From contig NZ_JACOPN010000004.1 of the NCBI RefSeq assembly GCF_014287875.1, positions 62,001 through 126,000 on the forward strand: a DNA stretch of 64,000 bases, written 5' to 3'. A program made the position numbers and the translations under genes. The notes under the pieces are model-generated. The model was not told the origin of the DNA, ran no database searches, and saw only the letters and a list, made by a program, of their open reading frames with translations. Shown piece after piece: positions 1 through 8,341 of this stretch. Within the stretch, counting starts at the first letter, position 1. Each line of letters starts with the position of its first letter. This DNA is from Flintibacter faecis. GTDB taxonomy: Bacteria; Bacillota; Clostridia; Oscillospirales; Oscillospiraceae.

Positions 1-201
1 GACAACGAAAAGGACCTGGAGGAGATCGACCAGACGGTGCGGGGTGCCCTGCAGTTCCATCTGGTGGAGCAGGCCGACCAGGTGCTGGCCATCGCCCTGC
101 CTGCCCTGAACGCAGGGGAGAAGGAGAACACGCCCAAGGCGGAGCCGGAGACCATGCTGCCCCCGGAGCGGGGGAGTGCGGCCTCCCGCCTGCGCCAGTA
201 A
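1..201 (+). CDS. lon: Lon protease, C-terminal end (partial)
   Basis: Only the last 66 codons lie in the window. The opening residues DNEKDLEEID, followed by a segment reading FHLVEQADQVL and then AL, match the extreme C-terminus of the ATP-dependent serine protease Lon, after its catalytic Ser-Lys dyad. Lon degrades misfolded and regulatory proteins in the cytoplasm. The acidic, Pro-rich tail past the conserved core is variable in the family. The stop lies 9 bases before engB, and lon followed by engB (ysxC) is the order seen in Bacillus, which supports the call. The catalytic part is outside the window. Confidence 0.85.
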   Translation, partial: DNEKDLEEIDQTVRGALQFHLVEQADQVLAIALPALNAGEKENTPKAEPETMLPPERGSAASRLRQ

Positions 202-210
202 GGAGGAGCT

Positions 211-807
211 ATGGCTGTCAATTTACAAAAAACGGAGTTTATCCTCTCCGCCGCCTCCCCCAAGGACTTCCTGCGGGACGGACTGCCCCAGGTCGCCTTT
301 GCCGGGCGGTCCAACGTGGGCAAGTCGTCGGTAATCAACCGGCTGCTGAACCGGAAGAACTTCGCCCGGGTGGGGGCCGCCCCCGGCAAGACCATCCACA
401 TCAACTATTTCAAGATCGACGGGACCTTCTACCTGGTGGACCTGCCCGGCTATGGCTATGCCAAGGTGTCCAAAAGCGAACGGGACCGGTGGGGCAAGCT
501 GATGGAGACCTATTTCGCCCACCCGGAGCTGATGACCCTGGGCGTGATGATCGTGGACGCCCGGCACAAGCCCACGGCGGACGACTGCACCATGGCCCAG
601 TGGTTTAAAGACACGGGCCGCCCCATGGTGGTGGTGGCAAACAAGCTGGACAAGCTGAAAAAGAGCGAGGTCCAGCCCAGCCTGGATCGGGTGCGCCTGA
701 CCCTGGAGCTGGAGGAGGACGTGCCCGTCATCCCCTTCTCCGCCGAGAAGGGGGACGGGCGGCAGGAGCTGCTCAATGTCATCTTTGCCGCCGTCCAGCC
801 GAACTGA
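211..807 (+). CDS. engB: ribosome biogenesis GTP-binding protein EngB (YsxC/YihA)
   Basis: 198 residues, the normal length of this small essential GTPase that assists late assembly of the 50S ribosomal subunit. All G motifs are visible: G1 GRSNVGKSS (about 32-40), G3 DLPG (77-80), G4 NKLD (144-147) and G5 SAEKG (177-181). The start ATG follows AAGGAGGAGCT at a good distance, 9 bases after the lon stop, so the two genes are probably co-transcribed. Nothing unusual is seen. Confidence 0.95.
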   Translation: MAVNLQKTEFILSAASPKDFLRDGLPQVAFAGRSNVGKSSVINRLLNRKNFARVGAAPGKTIHINYFKIDGTFYLVDLPGYGYAKVSKSERDRWGKLMETYFAHPELMTLGVMIVDARHKPTADDCTMAQWFKDTGRPMVVVANKLDKLKKSEVQPSLDRVRLTLELEEDVPVIPFSAEKGDGRQELLNVIFAAVQPN

Positions 808-864
808 ACAGAGGTTTTTTGCCGCCCCGCATCTGGGAACAGGTGTTGGGGCGGCAAATGATTC

Positions 865-893
865 TTGTGTTTAAGAAGCGATTCTGGTATACT
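865..893 (+). promoter_or_regulatory. sigma-A-type promoter for scpA-scpB
   Basis: TTGTGT (865-870), a 17-base spacer and TATACT (888-893), with an extended -10 TGG just before it. It lies in the gap after engB and 40 bases before the chosen scpA start, so the segregation genes appear to have their own promoter. Confidence 0.6.
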
Positions 894-932
894 GTTGACA
901 AAACAAGCCGATGTTTTGTGGGAGGTGAGCCG

Positions 933-1721
933 TTGGACGGACCGGTCTACCACCTGGAAGGGGTGGTAAAGGCAAAGGAAGCCGGGATGGAGGACTTTGT
1001 GGGTCCCCTGGACCTGATCCTCCACCTGCTGGCCAAGAACAAGATGGAGATACAGGACATTCAGCTCTCCCTGATCCTGGACCAATATCTGGCCTGGATG
1101 GACCGGCGGCGGGAGCTGGATCTGGAGGTGGCCAGCGAGTTTGTAGCCATGGCCTCCCACCTGGTGTATATCAAGACCCGGATGCTGCTGTCCATCCACG
1201 ACGAGGAGGCACTGTCCGAGCTGGAACAGCTCATTGCGACCCTGCAGGCCCACCAGCGGCAGGAGGACTATTTCCGTTTGCGAAAAGTCCTGCCCCAGCT
1301 GGAGGAGGACTTTCAGCGGGGCCGGGACTATCTGACCAAGACACCGGAGGTGCTGACACCGGACCGGAACGTGCGCTATGGGCACTCAGGGCAGGACCTG
1401 TATCGAATTATGGTAGACATCCTCCGCCGGGGCGGGGATAAGGTGCCACCCATAAACGCCTTTCATGGCATTGTGGGCCGGGAGCCCTATCCCGTGGCCC
1501 AAAAGGCGGGGGAGGTGCTCCGTCGGCTGCTGGAGCTGGGCTCGGCTGGCCTGCGGGCCCTGTTTCGCCCCGCCCGCAGCCGTACAGAGGTGGTGGCCAC
1601 CTTTTTGGCGGTGCTGGAGCTGTGCAAGAACCACCGGCTCCGCCTGTCCGGGGACGGGGAGAACTGTACCGTGACCTATGTAGAAAACCCGCCGCCGAGC
1701 GGGCCAGAGAACAACGGCTGA
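933..1721 (+). CDS. scpA: segregation and condensation protein A (ScpA)
   Basis: The kleisin subunit of the bacterial SMC-ScpAB condensin, which links the two SMC heads and compacts and segregates the chromosome. The N-terminal region has the family signature FVGPLDLILHLL and the stretch VASEFVAMASHLVYIKTRMLL, and the C-terminal part resembles the winged helix that binds the SMC head. The frame is open further upstream, to 819, but TTG at 933 is preferred: it has GGAGGTGA (921-928) at correct spacing and lies downstream of a good promoter. It gives 262 residues, the usual ScpA size. scpB follows after 21 bases. Confidence 0.93.
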   Translation: MDGPVYHLEGVVKAKEAGMEDFVGPLDLILHLLAKNKMEIQDIQLSLILDQYLAWMDRRRELDLEVASEFVAMASHLVYIKTRMLLSIHDEEALSELEQLIATLQAHQRQEDYFRLRKVLPQLEEDFQRGRDYLTKTPEVLTPDRNVRYGHSGQDLYRIMVDILRRGGDKVPPINAFHGIVGREPYPVAQKAGEVLRRLLELGSAGLRALFRPARSRTEVVATFLAVLELCKNHRLRLSGDGENCTVTYVENPPPSGPENNG

Positions 1722-1742
1722 CAGAAGAGAGGAGGCCCCTGG

Positions 1743-2357
1743 ATGGAATACGGAAAACTGAAACGGGCCCTGGAGGGCGTCCTCTTTGCCGCCGGAGAGC
1801 CGGTGACCGCCCAGCGGCTGTGCCTGGGGCTGGAGACTGACAGGGCCACCCTGGACCGGGCCGCCTGTGATCTGGCGGAGGAGTATGAGAGGGAGAAGCG
1901 GGGTATCCGGCTGCTGCGGCTGGAGGGCAGCTATCAGCTCTGCTCCGCCCCGGAGCAGGCCAACCTCATCCGCCGCACCCTGGAGAGCCGAAAGCCCCCT
2001 AAGCTGTCTCAGCCTGCCCTGGAGGTGTTGGCGGTGGTGGCCTATTTCCAGCCGGTGACCCGGGCCTATATCGACCAGATCCGGGGCGTGGACAGCGCCT
2101 ATACCGTGGGCCTGCTGCTGGAACGGGAGCTGATCGAAGAGGCGGGGCGGCTGTCCGTCCCGGGGCGGCCCGTGCTGCTGCGCACCACCAAGACGTTTCT
2201 GCGCTCCTTTGGACTGAGCGATCTGGACGGACTGCCGCCGCTGCCCGATCTCTCTGAGGAGGGGGAGCAGACCACCCTGGACCTGAAGGCGGCCATCCAC
2301 CGCCTGGAGGAGGAACAGGAATTGGAGGCGGGGACGCTCCCTGAACAGATGCCGTGA
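1743..2357 (+). CDS. scpB: segregation and condensation protein B (ScpB)
   Basis: 204 residues; a dimer of winged-helix domains that binds ScpA in the SMC condensin complex. Family features include LKRALEGVLFAAGEPV at the N-terminus, the stretch LSQPALEVLAVVAYFQPVTR with the following IRGVDS, and the segment near residue 140 containing LLRTTKTFLRSFGL. GGAGG precedes the ATG. It overlaps the next gene by four bases (GTGA), so translation is probably coupled. Confidence 0.94.
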   Translation: MEYGKLKRALEGVLFAAGEPVTAQRLCLGLETDRATLDRAACDLAEEYEREKRGIRLLRLEGSYQLCSAPEQANLIRRTLESRKPPKLSQPALEVLAVVAYFQPVTRAYIDQIRGVDSAYTVGLLLERELIEEAGRLSVPGRPVLLRTTKTFLRSFGLSDLDGLPPLPDLSEEGEQTTLDLKAAIHRLEEEQELEAGTLPEQMP

Positions 2358-2983
2358 GGGGCCTGATCATCGCCGCTGCCATCCTGGCGCTGCTGTTTCT
2401 GTTGGGGTACATCCCCCTGAGCGGCGGCGGGGAGTATAGCAGAACCGGGGCTTCGCTGTGGCTGCGGCTTGGGCCGGTGCGGATCACACTGCTGCCCCGA
2501 AAGCAGAAAACGCAAAAACAAAGAAAAGAAAAATCCCCCCAAAAACCGGAGCGGCCCCAGAAGGCTAAGCCGGAAAGACAAAAGCCAACCCTGGGCGGCA
2601 GCCTGGCCTATGCCAAGGTTCTGCTGCCCACGGTGCTGGATTGCGCCCGGCGGGTGTGGGGGGCCATCTATCTGAACACCCTGTATCTGGAGCTTCAGGT
2701 GGGGACGGAGGACCCGGGAGAGGCCGCCATGGCCTATGGCCGGGCCAACGCCGTTCTGGGTGCCCTCTGGACACCCCTGGTCCGGGCCTTCCGGGTGAAG
2801 GACGGCCGCGCCCGGGTGGATCTGGACTTTGACCGGAAGGAACCCGCCCTGTACGCCAGGGCGGAGCTGTCCATCCGGCTGGGTCAGGCCCTGTGGCTGG
2901 GACTGTTCTTCGGCCTGAAAGTTCTGAACCAGATCCTGCAGGTGAAAAATGAGAAAAAACAGCAGCAGAGAAAGGCGGCTTAA
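2354..2983 (+). CDS. DUF2953 domain-containing membrane-anchored protein (YtfI-like)
   Basis: 209 residues with a GTG start inside the scpB stop (GTGA overlap). One hydrophobic segment (about residues 4-18) should anchor the protein. A strongly basic stretch rich in Lys and Gln follows (about 47-75), then a soluble region with the DUF2953 pattern (LYLELQVGTEDPGEAAMAYG and a repeated ARVDLDF-type segment). The family has no established biochemical role. In Bacillus the homologue ytfI sits next to ytfJ, and the same pairing occurs here with gerW, which suggests a sporulation or envelope link. Confidence 0.75.
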   Translation: MRGLIIAAAILALLFLLGYIPLSGGGEYSRTGASLWLRLGPVRITLLPRKQKTQKQRKEKSPQKPERPQKAKPERQKPTLGGSLAYAKVLLPTVLDCARRVWGAIYLNTLYLELQVGTEDPGEAAMAYGRANAVLGALWTPLVRAFRVKDGRARVDLDFDRKEPALYARAELSIRLGQALWLGLFFGLKVLNQILQVKNEKKQQQRKAA

Positions 2984-2985
2984 AC

Positions 2986-3399
2986 ATGGAAAACAACCAT
3001 CCTCTCAGCGAACTGATGCGCACCACCCTGGACAGTGTCCGGGCCATGGCCGATGCCAACACCATTGTGGGCGCGCCCATCCAGGCGGACGGGGTGACGC
3101 TGATCCCCGTGTCTAAGCTGTCCTTCGGCGTGGCCGGGGGCGGCACGGAGTTCACCACCAAAAAGCAGCCCGCCGGAGACAACGCCTTCGGCGGCGGCAG
3201 CGGAGCCAGCGCCAAGCTGGAGCCGGTGGCCTTTCTGGTGGTGCGGGAGGGCGGCGTGAAGCTGCTGCCCGTGGCTCCGCCCCCCGCCACCACGGCGGAC
3301 CGGGTCATCGAAGCGGTGCCCGAGGTGGTGGACAAGGTGACCAACTTCATCAAGGACCAGCAGGACCGCAAGGAGAAAACGGCGGACCTGGCCGACTGA
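2986..3399 (+). CDS. gerW: GerW family sporulation protein (YtfJ)
   Basis: 137 residues. It shows the conserved block NTIVGAPIQADGVTLIPVSK followed by a Gly-rich stretch and the C-terminal PVAFLVVREGGVKLLPV segment typical of GerW/YtfJ. In Bacillus subtilis the protein is made in the forespore and is needed for normal lysozyme-dependent spore behaviour; its biochemical activity is unknown. It starts 3 bases after the DUF2953 gene. It is one of the markers that the organism descends from endospore formers. Confidence 0.85.
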   Translation: MENNHPLSELMRTTLDSVRAMADANTIVGAPIQADGVTLIPVSKLSFGVAGGGTEFTTKKQPAGDNAFGGGSGASAKLEPVAFLVVREGGVKLLPVAPPPATTADRVIEAVPEVVDKVTNFIKDQQDRKEKTADLAD

Positions 3400-3498
3400 A
3401 ACTGCCTGCAATAGAAAGACCGCCGCCCCGCCATACTAACCACATCTGAATGGCTCCCGAAAGAGAACCGGGAGCGGAAGAAAAAGGATGTGACCGCA

Positions 3499-4623
3499 TT
3501 GAAGCGATATGTGTGGGCTGCGGCGGCTCTTTTGCTGCTGTGGACCGGGGCACCCCGGGCGGGGGCGGTGGACTGCTCCGCCGCCAGCGCCGTGGTGATG
3601 GAGGCGGAGACCGGCCGGGTGCTGTATGAAAAGCAGGCCCGCCAGCGGCGGCCCATCGCCAGCATCACCAAACTGATGACCGCCCTGGTGGCCCTGGAGT
3701 CGGGGCATGACCTGGAGGAGAACGTGACCATCCGGCCGGAATGGACGGGGATCGAGGGCTCCTCCCTCTACTTGACCCCGGGGGAAAACATACGCCTGGA
3801 GACCCTGCTGTACGGCCTGCTGCTCCGCTCGGGCAACGACGGGGCGGAGGCCATCGCCGGGTGGTGCGGCGGCAGCCGGGAAAAGTTTATCGCCCGGATG
3901 AATGAGAGGGCCGCCCGGCTGGGCATGACAGACAGCCATTTTTCCGACCCCAGCGGCCTGTCGGACGAGGGGCACTGGTCCAGCGCCTATGACATGGCCC
4001 TGCTGGCCAGGGCCTGTTTGGCCCAGCCGGAGCTTGCCAAAATCGTCTCCACCAGGGCCATCACCTTAGAGGGGCGGGCCCTGGTGAACCACAACAAGCT
4101 GCTGTGGCGCTGTCCCGGCTGCCTTGGGATGAAGACGGGCTACACCAAAAAGGCCGGGCGCACCCTGGTCTCCGCCGCAGAGCGGGAGGGGATGACCCTC
4201 ATCTGCGTCACCCTGAACGACCCGGACGACTGGGCCGACCACATCGCTCTGCTGGACTGGGCCTTTGGGCGCTTTGCTATGGAGCAGGTGGTCCGGGCGG
4301 GGGAGACTCTGTGCCGTCTGCCCGTGGGCGGCAGCCTGCTGCCCTTCTGCCCCGCCGTGGCGGGGGAGGGGGCCGCCTTGTGTCTGGCACAGGGGGAGCA
4401 GCCCCGGCTGCGGCTGGAGCTGGACCGGACCGCCCTGACCGCCCCGGTGGCGGCGGGGGAAATTCTGGGGCGAGCCGTATATGAGTTAGAAGGCGCAGCG
4501 CTTGCCGCCGTCCCACTGGAGACGGGAGCGGCTCTGCCCGACCTGGCCCCGCCCAGACGGGGGCCGCTGGCCTGGCTGCAAGAGCGGCTGGGCGGCGCTG
4601 CCAAAACGATGACCGGAGGATGA
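3499..4623 (+). CDS. dacF: D-alanyl-D-alanine carboxypeptidase (DacF/PBP5-type)
   Basis: A low-molecular-weight penicillin-binding protein of peptidase family S11 that removes the terminal D-Ala from peptidoglycan stem peptides outside the membrane. A signal peptide covers about residues 1-24. Catalytic motifs: SITK (Ser55, Lys58), SGN (111-113) and KTG (212-214). The C-terminal half should be the beta-rich PBP5_C domain. TTG at 3499 is preferred because AAGGATGTG lies at the right distance; GTG at 3490 is in frame but too close to any Shine-Dalgarno site. With gerW next door, a sporulation (DacF) role is likely but not proven. Confidence 0.88.
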   Translation: MKRYVWAAAALLLLWTGAPRAGAVDCSAASAVVMEAETGRVLYEKQARQRRPIASITKLMTALVALESGHDLEENVTIRPEWTGIEGSSLYLTPGENIRLETLLYGLLLRSGNDGAEAIAGWCGGSREKFIARMNERAARLGMTDSHFSDPSGLSDEGHWSSAYDMALLARACLAQPELAKIVSTRAITLEGRALVNHNKLLWRCPGCLGMKTGYTKKAGRTLVSAAEREGMTLICVTLNDPDDWADHIALLDWAFGRFAMEQVVRAGETLCRLPVGGSLLPFCPAVAGEGAALCLAQGEQPRLRLELDRTALTAPVAAGEILGRAVYELEGAALAAVPLETGAALPDLAPPRRGPLAWLQERLGGAAKTMTGG

Positions 4624-4626
4624 ACC

Positions 4627-5337
4627 ATGGAAGAGCGGCTGCAAAAATTGATCTCGGCCAGCGGACTGACCTCCCGCCGGGGGGCGGAGGACTGGATCAC
4701 GGCGGGCCGGGTCACGGTGAACGGCCGGGTAGCCGCCTTGGGGGACAAGGCCGACTTATCCCGCGACCAGGTGCTGGTGGACGGCCGCCCGCTACCCCAA
4801 GAAGAGGACAAACAGCGGACTTATCTCATGCTGAACAAGCCGAGGGGCTATGTGTCCACCCTGTCCGATGAGAAGGGCCGAAAGACAGTGGCCCAGCTGG
4901 TGTCCGGCTGCGGCTGCCGGGTATGGCCCGTGGGGCGGCTGGACATGGATTCGGAGGGGCTGCTGCTGCTCACCGACGACGGGGCGCTGACCCACCGGCT
5001 CATCCACCCCAGCCACCAGGTGGAGAAGGAATATCTGGTGTGGGTGACGGGGGACGTGGACCGGGCCCTGCCCATCCTGTCCGGGCCCATGGAGCTGGAC
5101 GGAGAGCCCCTGGCCCCCGCCCAGGTACGCCGGGGCCGGACCAGCGGCGGCGTGAGCCAGCTGTCCATCATCATCCACCAGGGAAAGAACCGCCAGGTGC
5201 GGCGAATGTGCGCCCAGGCGGGGCTGACGGTAAAGCGGCTCAAGCGGGTGCGGGAGGGCCAGGTGACCCTGGACCGGGCCCTGGCCCCCGGGGCCTGGCG
5301 CAGGCTGACGGAGGCGGAGCTCGCCCTGCTGCGCTGA
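4627..5337 (+). CDS. rluB: rRNA pseudouridine synthase (RluB/RsuA family)
   Basis: 236 residues. An N-terminal S4 RNA-binding domain (about 1-60, LQKLISASGLTSRRGAEDWI) is followed by the catalytic domain. The motif GRLDMDSEGLLLLTDDG carries the nucleophilic Asp (D106). The family converts specific uridines of 23S rRNA (RluB, U2605) or 16S rRNA (RsuA) to pseudouridine; the RluB assignment follows the usual clostridial context and is not certain. It begins 3 bases after dacF and likely shares its transcript. Confidence 0.9.
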   Translation: MEERLQKLISASGLTSRRGAEDWITAGRVTVNGRVAALGDKADLSRDQVLVDGRPLPQEEDKQRTYLMLNKPRGYVSTLSDEKGRKTVAQLVSGCGCRVWPVGRLDMDSEGLLLLTDDGALTHRLIHPSHQVEKEYLVWVTGDVDRALPILSGPMELDGEPLAPAQVRRGRTSGGVSQLSIIIHQGKNRQVRRMCAQAGLTVKRLKRVREGQVTLDRALAPGAWRRLTEAELALLR

Positions 5338-5398
5338 CTGCGGACGAAATTTTACCGGATGCCATGAACAAAACAGCGGCCTATTTTGGCCCAAACCG

Positions 5399-5449
5399 GT
5401 GCTTTTTGCAGAGAAGATGGAATTCCTGCAAAAAGCACTTGCATTTTTT
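5399..5449 (+). terminator. 13-bp perfect hairpin with T-tract after rluB
   Basis: GTGCTTTTTGCAG (5399-5411) pairs perfectly with CTGCAAAAAGCAC (5426-5438) around a 14-base loop, and a T-rich run follows (5444-5449). It could end the rluB transcript. The stem is A/T-rich and abuts the -35 box of the next promoter, so it could also be an operator. Confidence 0.5.
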
Positions 5450-5467
5450 CTGGGAACACGGTAAGAT
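5439..5467 (+). promoter_or_regulatory. promoter for the RpiR-type regulator
   Basis: TTGCAT (5439-5444), 17-base spacer, TAAGAT (5462-5467). The start codon of the regulator lies 54 bases downstream. The -35 box touches the 3' arm of the perfect inverted repeat at 5399-5438. Confidence 0.55.
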
Positions 5468-5520
5468 AACAATGAGCACTTTTTTGTTTTGTTTTGGAGA
5501 AAGTCTGGAGATGATGAAAT

Positions 5521-6384
5521 ATGAATCAAGATATTCTTGCGTTGATTCAGGAAAATATGAATACCTTTTCCAAGGGCCAAAAGCGCATTGCCGCGTTTAT
5601 TCTGGAGTCCTATGACAAGGCCGCCTTTATGACGGCCAGCCGCCTGGGAAAGAAAGTGGGCGTGAGCGAATCCACCGTGGTGCGCTTCGCCGCTGAGCTG
5701 GGCTATGACGGTTACCCGGATATGCAGAAGTCCTTGCAAAAAATGATCCGCAACCGCCTGACCTCCGTCCAGCGCATCGAGGTGACCAACGACCGCATCG
5801 GCGACCAGGACCTGGTGTCCATGGTCCTGCAGTCGGACATGGAGAAGATCCGCCTGACCCTGGAGGAGCTGGACCGGGACGCCTTTGACCATGCGGTGAA
5901 GGCCATTGTGTCCGCCAAGCGCATCTACATCATCGGCGTGCGCTCCTCCGCCGCCATCGCCTCTTTCCTGGGCTTTTATTTCAACCTGATTTTTGACAAC
6001 GTGGTCAACGTCACCGCCGGCACTGCCAGCGAAATGTTCGAGCATCTGCTGCGGGTGGGGGAGGACGATGTGGTCATCGGGGTCAGCTTCCCCCGGTACT
6101 CCAGCCGCACCGTCCAGGCCATGAGCTTTGCCCGGGACCGGAAGGCCACCACCGTGGCCATCACCGACAGCGAGGCATCCCCCCTGGCACCCATCTGTAA
6201 GTATACCCTGAAGGCCCGCAGCGACATGGCCTCCTTCGGCGACTCCCTTGTAGCGCCTCTTTCCCTGGTAAACGCCCTGCTGGTGGCGGTGAGCCGGGCG
6301 AAGAACGACGACCTGGCCAACACCTTCCAGACCCTGGAGCGCATCTGGGAGGACTACGGCGTGTATGAGAAGGTGCAGGAGTGA
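5521..6384 (+). CDS. MurR/RpiR family transcriptional regulator
   Basis: 287 residues. The N-terminal HTH_6 DNA-binding domain (about 1-77) includes ASRLGKKVGVSESTVVRFAA as the helix-turn-helix. A SIS sugar-phosphate-binding domain (about 125-260) carries the IYIIGVRSSAAIASFLGFY and VIGVSFPRYSS segments. Such proteins sense phosphosugars such as MurNAc-6-P or ribose-5-P. No sugar gene lies next to it, so the ligand cannot be named. Its stop overlaps the start of the flavoprotein gene (GTGA). The inverted repeat directly upstream of its promoter could serve autoregulation. Confidence 0.88.
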   Translation: MNQDILALIQENMNTFSKGQKRIAAFILESYDKAAFMTASRLGKKVGVSESTVVRFAAELGYDGYPDMQKSLQKMIRNRLTSVQRIEVTNDRIGDQDLVSMVLQSDMEKIRLTLEELDRDAFDHAVKAIVSAKRIYIIGVRSSAAIASFLGFYFNLIFDNVVNVTAGTASEMFEHLLRVGEDDVVIGVSFPRYSSRTVQAMSFARDRKATTVAITDSEASPLAPICKYTLKARSDMASFGDSLVAPLSLVNALLVAVSRAKNDDLANTFQTLERIWEDYGVYEKVQE

Positions 6385-7634
6385 CGGGCGGACATGATCT
6401 GATCGTGGTGGGCGGCGGGGCCGCCGGAATGATGGCCGCCATCTCCGCCGCCCGCATGGGGGCGGACGCGTGCGTGGTGGAGCGCAACCAAAAGGTTGGG
6501 CGTAAGCTGTATATCACCGGAAAGGGCCGCTGCAACGTGACCAACCACTGTACCCCGGAGGAGGCCCTGGCCTCCACCCCCCGGAACAGCCGCTTTCTGT
6601 TCAGCGCCATGAGCCGCACCACCCCCGCCGACGTGGAGCGCTTTTTCACCGACCTGGGGGTGAAGCTGAAGGTGGAGCGGGGCAACCGGGTGTTCCCCGC
6701 CTCGGACAAGGCCGCTGACATCATCGACGCGCTGTTTTTCGAGCTGCGGCGGCTGAAGGTCCCCGTGATCCAGGCTCGGGCCACCGGCCTGAACATAGAA
6801 GAGGGAAAAGTGACCGCCCTTGTCACCGACCAGGGGGAGTTTCCCTGCCGCGCCCTGATTTTGGCCACTGGCGGGGCGTCCTATCCCGCCACCGGCTCCA
6901 CGGGGGACGGCTATGACCTGGCCCGCCGGGCGGGACACACCATCGTCCAGCCCGCCCCGTCTCTGGTGCCGCTGGAATCTTCCGACCCCTGCTGCGGACA
7001 GATGCAGGGCCTGGCCCTGAAAAACGTGGTCTTGACGGTGAAGAACCGGAAAGGTAAAATAGTATACCGTGAGCTGGGCGAGCTGCTGTTCACCCACTTC
7101 GGGCTGTCCGGCCCCCTGGTCCTGTCCGCCAGCGCCCACATGCGCAGCTTTGACAAAGACCAGTATACCTGTGTCATCGATTTAAAGCCCGCCCTGGAGG
7201 AGTCCGCCCTGGATGCCCGCCTGGTGCGGGAACTGACGGCCAACGCCAACCGGGACATGGCCAACGTCATGGGGACGCTGCTGCCCCGGCTGATGATCCC
7301 CGTGGTGCTTCAGCGGGCGGAGATCCCCCCGGACCGCAAGGCCCACGACCTGACGAAGGGGGAGCGCCGCCGCCTGCTGGAGACCCTGAAGGGCTTCCGC
7401 ATCCCCGTGTCCGGCCCCCGTCCCATTGCCGAGGCCATCATCACCGCCGGCGGCGTGAAGGTGGGAGAGGTGGACCCCAAGACCATGGCATCCAAAAAGA
7501 CGGATGGGCTGTACTTCGCCGGGGAACTGCTGGACGTGGACGCTTACACCGGCGGCTTTAACCTGCAGATCGCCTGGGCCACCGGCCGGGCGGCGGGGGA
7601 GAGCGCCGCAGAGCGGCTGCAGGACGGCCTGTAA
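6381..7634 (+). CDS. NAD(P)/FAD-dependent oxidoreductase, HI0933 family
   Basis: 417 residues. The FAD-binding Rossmann motif VVGGGAAGMMAA is at the N-terminus, followed by the family signature GRKLYITGKGRCNVTN. A second flavin-contacting stretch, ATGGASYPATGSTGDGY, lies in the middle, and the C-terminus has GLYFAGELLDVDAYTGGFNLQ. These flavoproteins are near-universal in clostridia beside cmk, and no physiological substrate is established for most. The bile-acid enzyme BaiN of Clostridium scindens belongs to the same family, but nothing here points to bile-acid metabolism. The GTG start overlaps the regulator stop by four bases. Confidence 0.87.
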   Translation: MTGGHDLIVVGGGAAGMMAAISAARMGADACVVERNQKVGRKLYITGKGRCNVTNHCTPEEALASTPRNSRFLFSAMSRTTPADVERFFTDLGVKLKVERGNRVFPASDKAADIIDALFFELRRLKVPVIQARATGLNIEEGKVTALVTDQGEFPCRALILATGGASYPATGSTGDGYDLARRAGHTIVQPAPSLVPLESSDPCCGQMQGLALKNVVLTVKNRKGKIVYRELGELLFTHFGLSGPLVLSASAHMRSFDKDQYTCVIDLKPALEESALDARLVRELTANANRDMANVMGTLLPRLMIPVVLQRAEIPPDRKAHDLTKGERRRLLETLKGFRIPVSGPRPIAEAIITAGGVKVGEVDPKTMASKKTDGLYFAGELLDVDAYTGGFNLQIAWATGRAAGESAAERLQDGL

Positions 7635-7663
7635 ACACAATAAAAGTTTTGGAGCGAAAAGGC

Positions 7664-8341
7664 ATGAAGCATATCAGCATCGCCATCGACGGTCCCGCGG
7701 GCGCGGGAAAGAGCACCCTGGCCCGCCAGGCGGCCCAGCGGCTGGGATTTTTATATGTAGACACCGGGGCTATCTACCGCACGGTGGCCTTAAAGGCGCT
7801 GGAGTCGTCCGCTGATCCCGCAGACCCGGAGCAGGTGGTCCCCCTGCTGGATGGCCTGAACGTGAAGATGGACCACGGCCCCGACGGAGGACAGCGGATG
7901 TTCCTGGACGGGAAGGACGTATCTGATGCCATCCGGCAGCACCGGGTGTCCGGCGCTGCCTCCCAGGTGGCGGCCATTCCCCAGGTGCGGGAATTTCTGC
8001 TGGACTTTCAGCGCCGCCAGGCCCGGGAGCATGACGTGCTCATGGACGGGCGGGACATCGGGACGGTGGTCCTGCCCGATGCCGACGTGAAGATATTCCT
8101 CACCGCCGCGCCGGAGGCCCGCGCCCACCGACGGGCCCGGGAGCTGGAGCTGCGGGGGGAGAAGGCCGACTATGAGACCATTCTCCACGACATCATCCGC
8201 CGGGACGAGCAGGACCGGAACCGGCCTGTGGCCCCCCTGCGTCAGGCGGAGGATGCGGTGCTGGTGGATACCACCCGACTGAACCTGGAGGAGAGCCTGG
8301 AGGCCCTGCTGGCCGCCATTAAGGAGCGGACGGACCGATGA
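7664..8341 (+). CDS. cmk: (d)CMP kinase
   Basis: 225 residues. It phosphorylates CMP and dCMP with ATP in pyrimidine nucleotide synthesis. The P-loop is GPAGAGKST (about 10-18), followed by DTGAIYRTVALKAL, and the LID/CMP-binding region contains DGRDIGTVVLPDADVKIFLT. ATG at 7664 is chosen because GGAGCG lies 7 bases upstream and it gives the normal Cmk N-terminus; a TTG at 7649 is also in frame. The stop overlaps plsC by four bases. cmk-plsC-ispH is a standard clostridial order. Confidence 0.95.
   Translation: MKHISIAIDGPAGAGKSTLARQAAQRLGFLYVDTGAIYRTVALKALESSADPADPEQVVPLLDGLNVKMDHGPDGGQRMFLDGKDVSDAIRQHRVSGAASQVAAIPQVREFLLDFQRRQAREHDVLMDGRDIGTVVLPDADVKIFLTAAPEARAHRRARELELRGEKADYETILHDIIRRDEQDRNRPVAPLRQAEDAVLVDTTRLNLEESLEALLAAIKERTDR

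Noticed and set aside
3453-3475. 7-bp inverted repeat GCTCCCG/CGGGAGC before dacF
   Set aside because: Short stem without a T-run; not convincing as a terminator or operator.
6381-7634. Calling the HI0933-family flavoprotein a bile-acid reductase (BaiN)
   Set aside because: The family is nearly universal next to cmk in clostridia, and no other bai-type gene is present.
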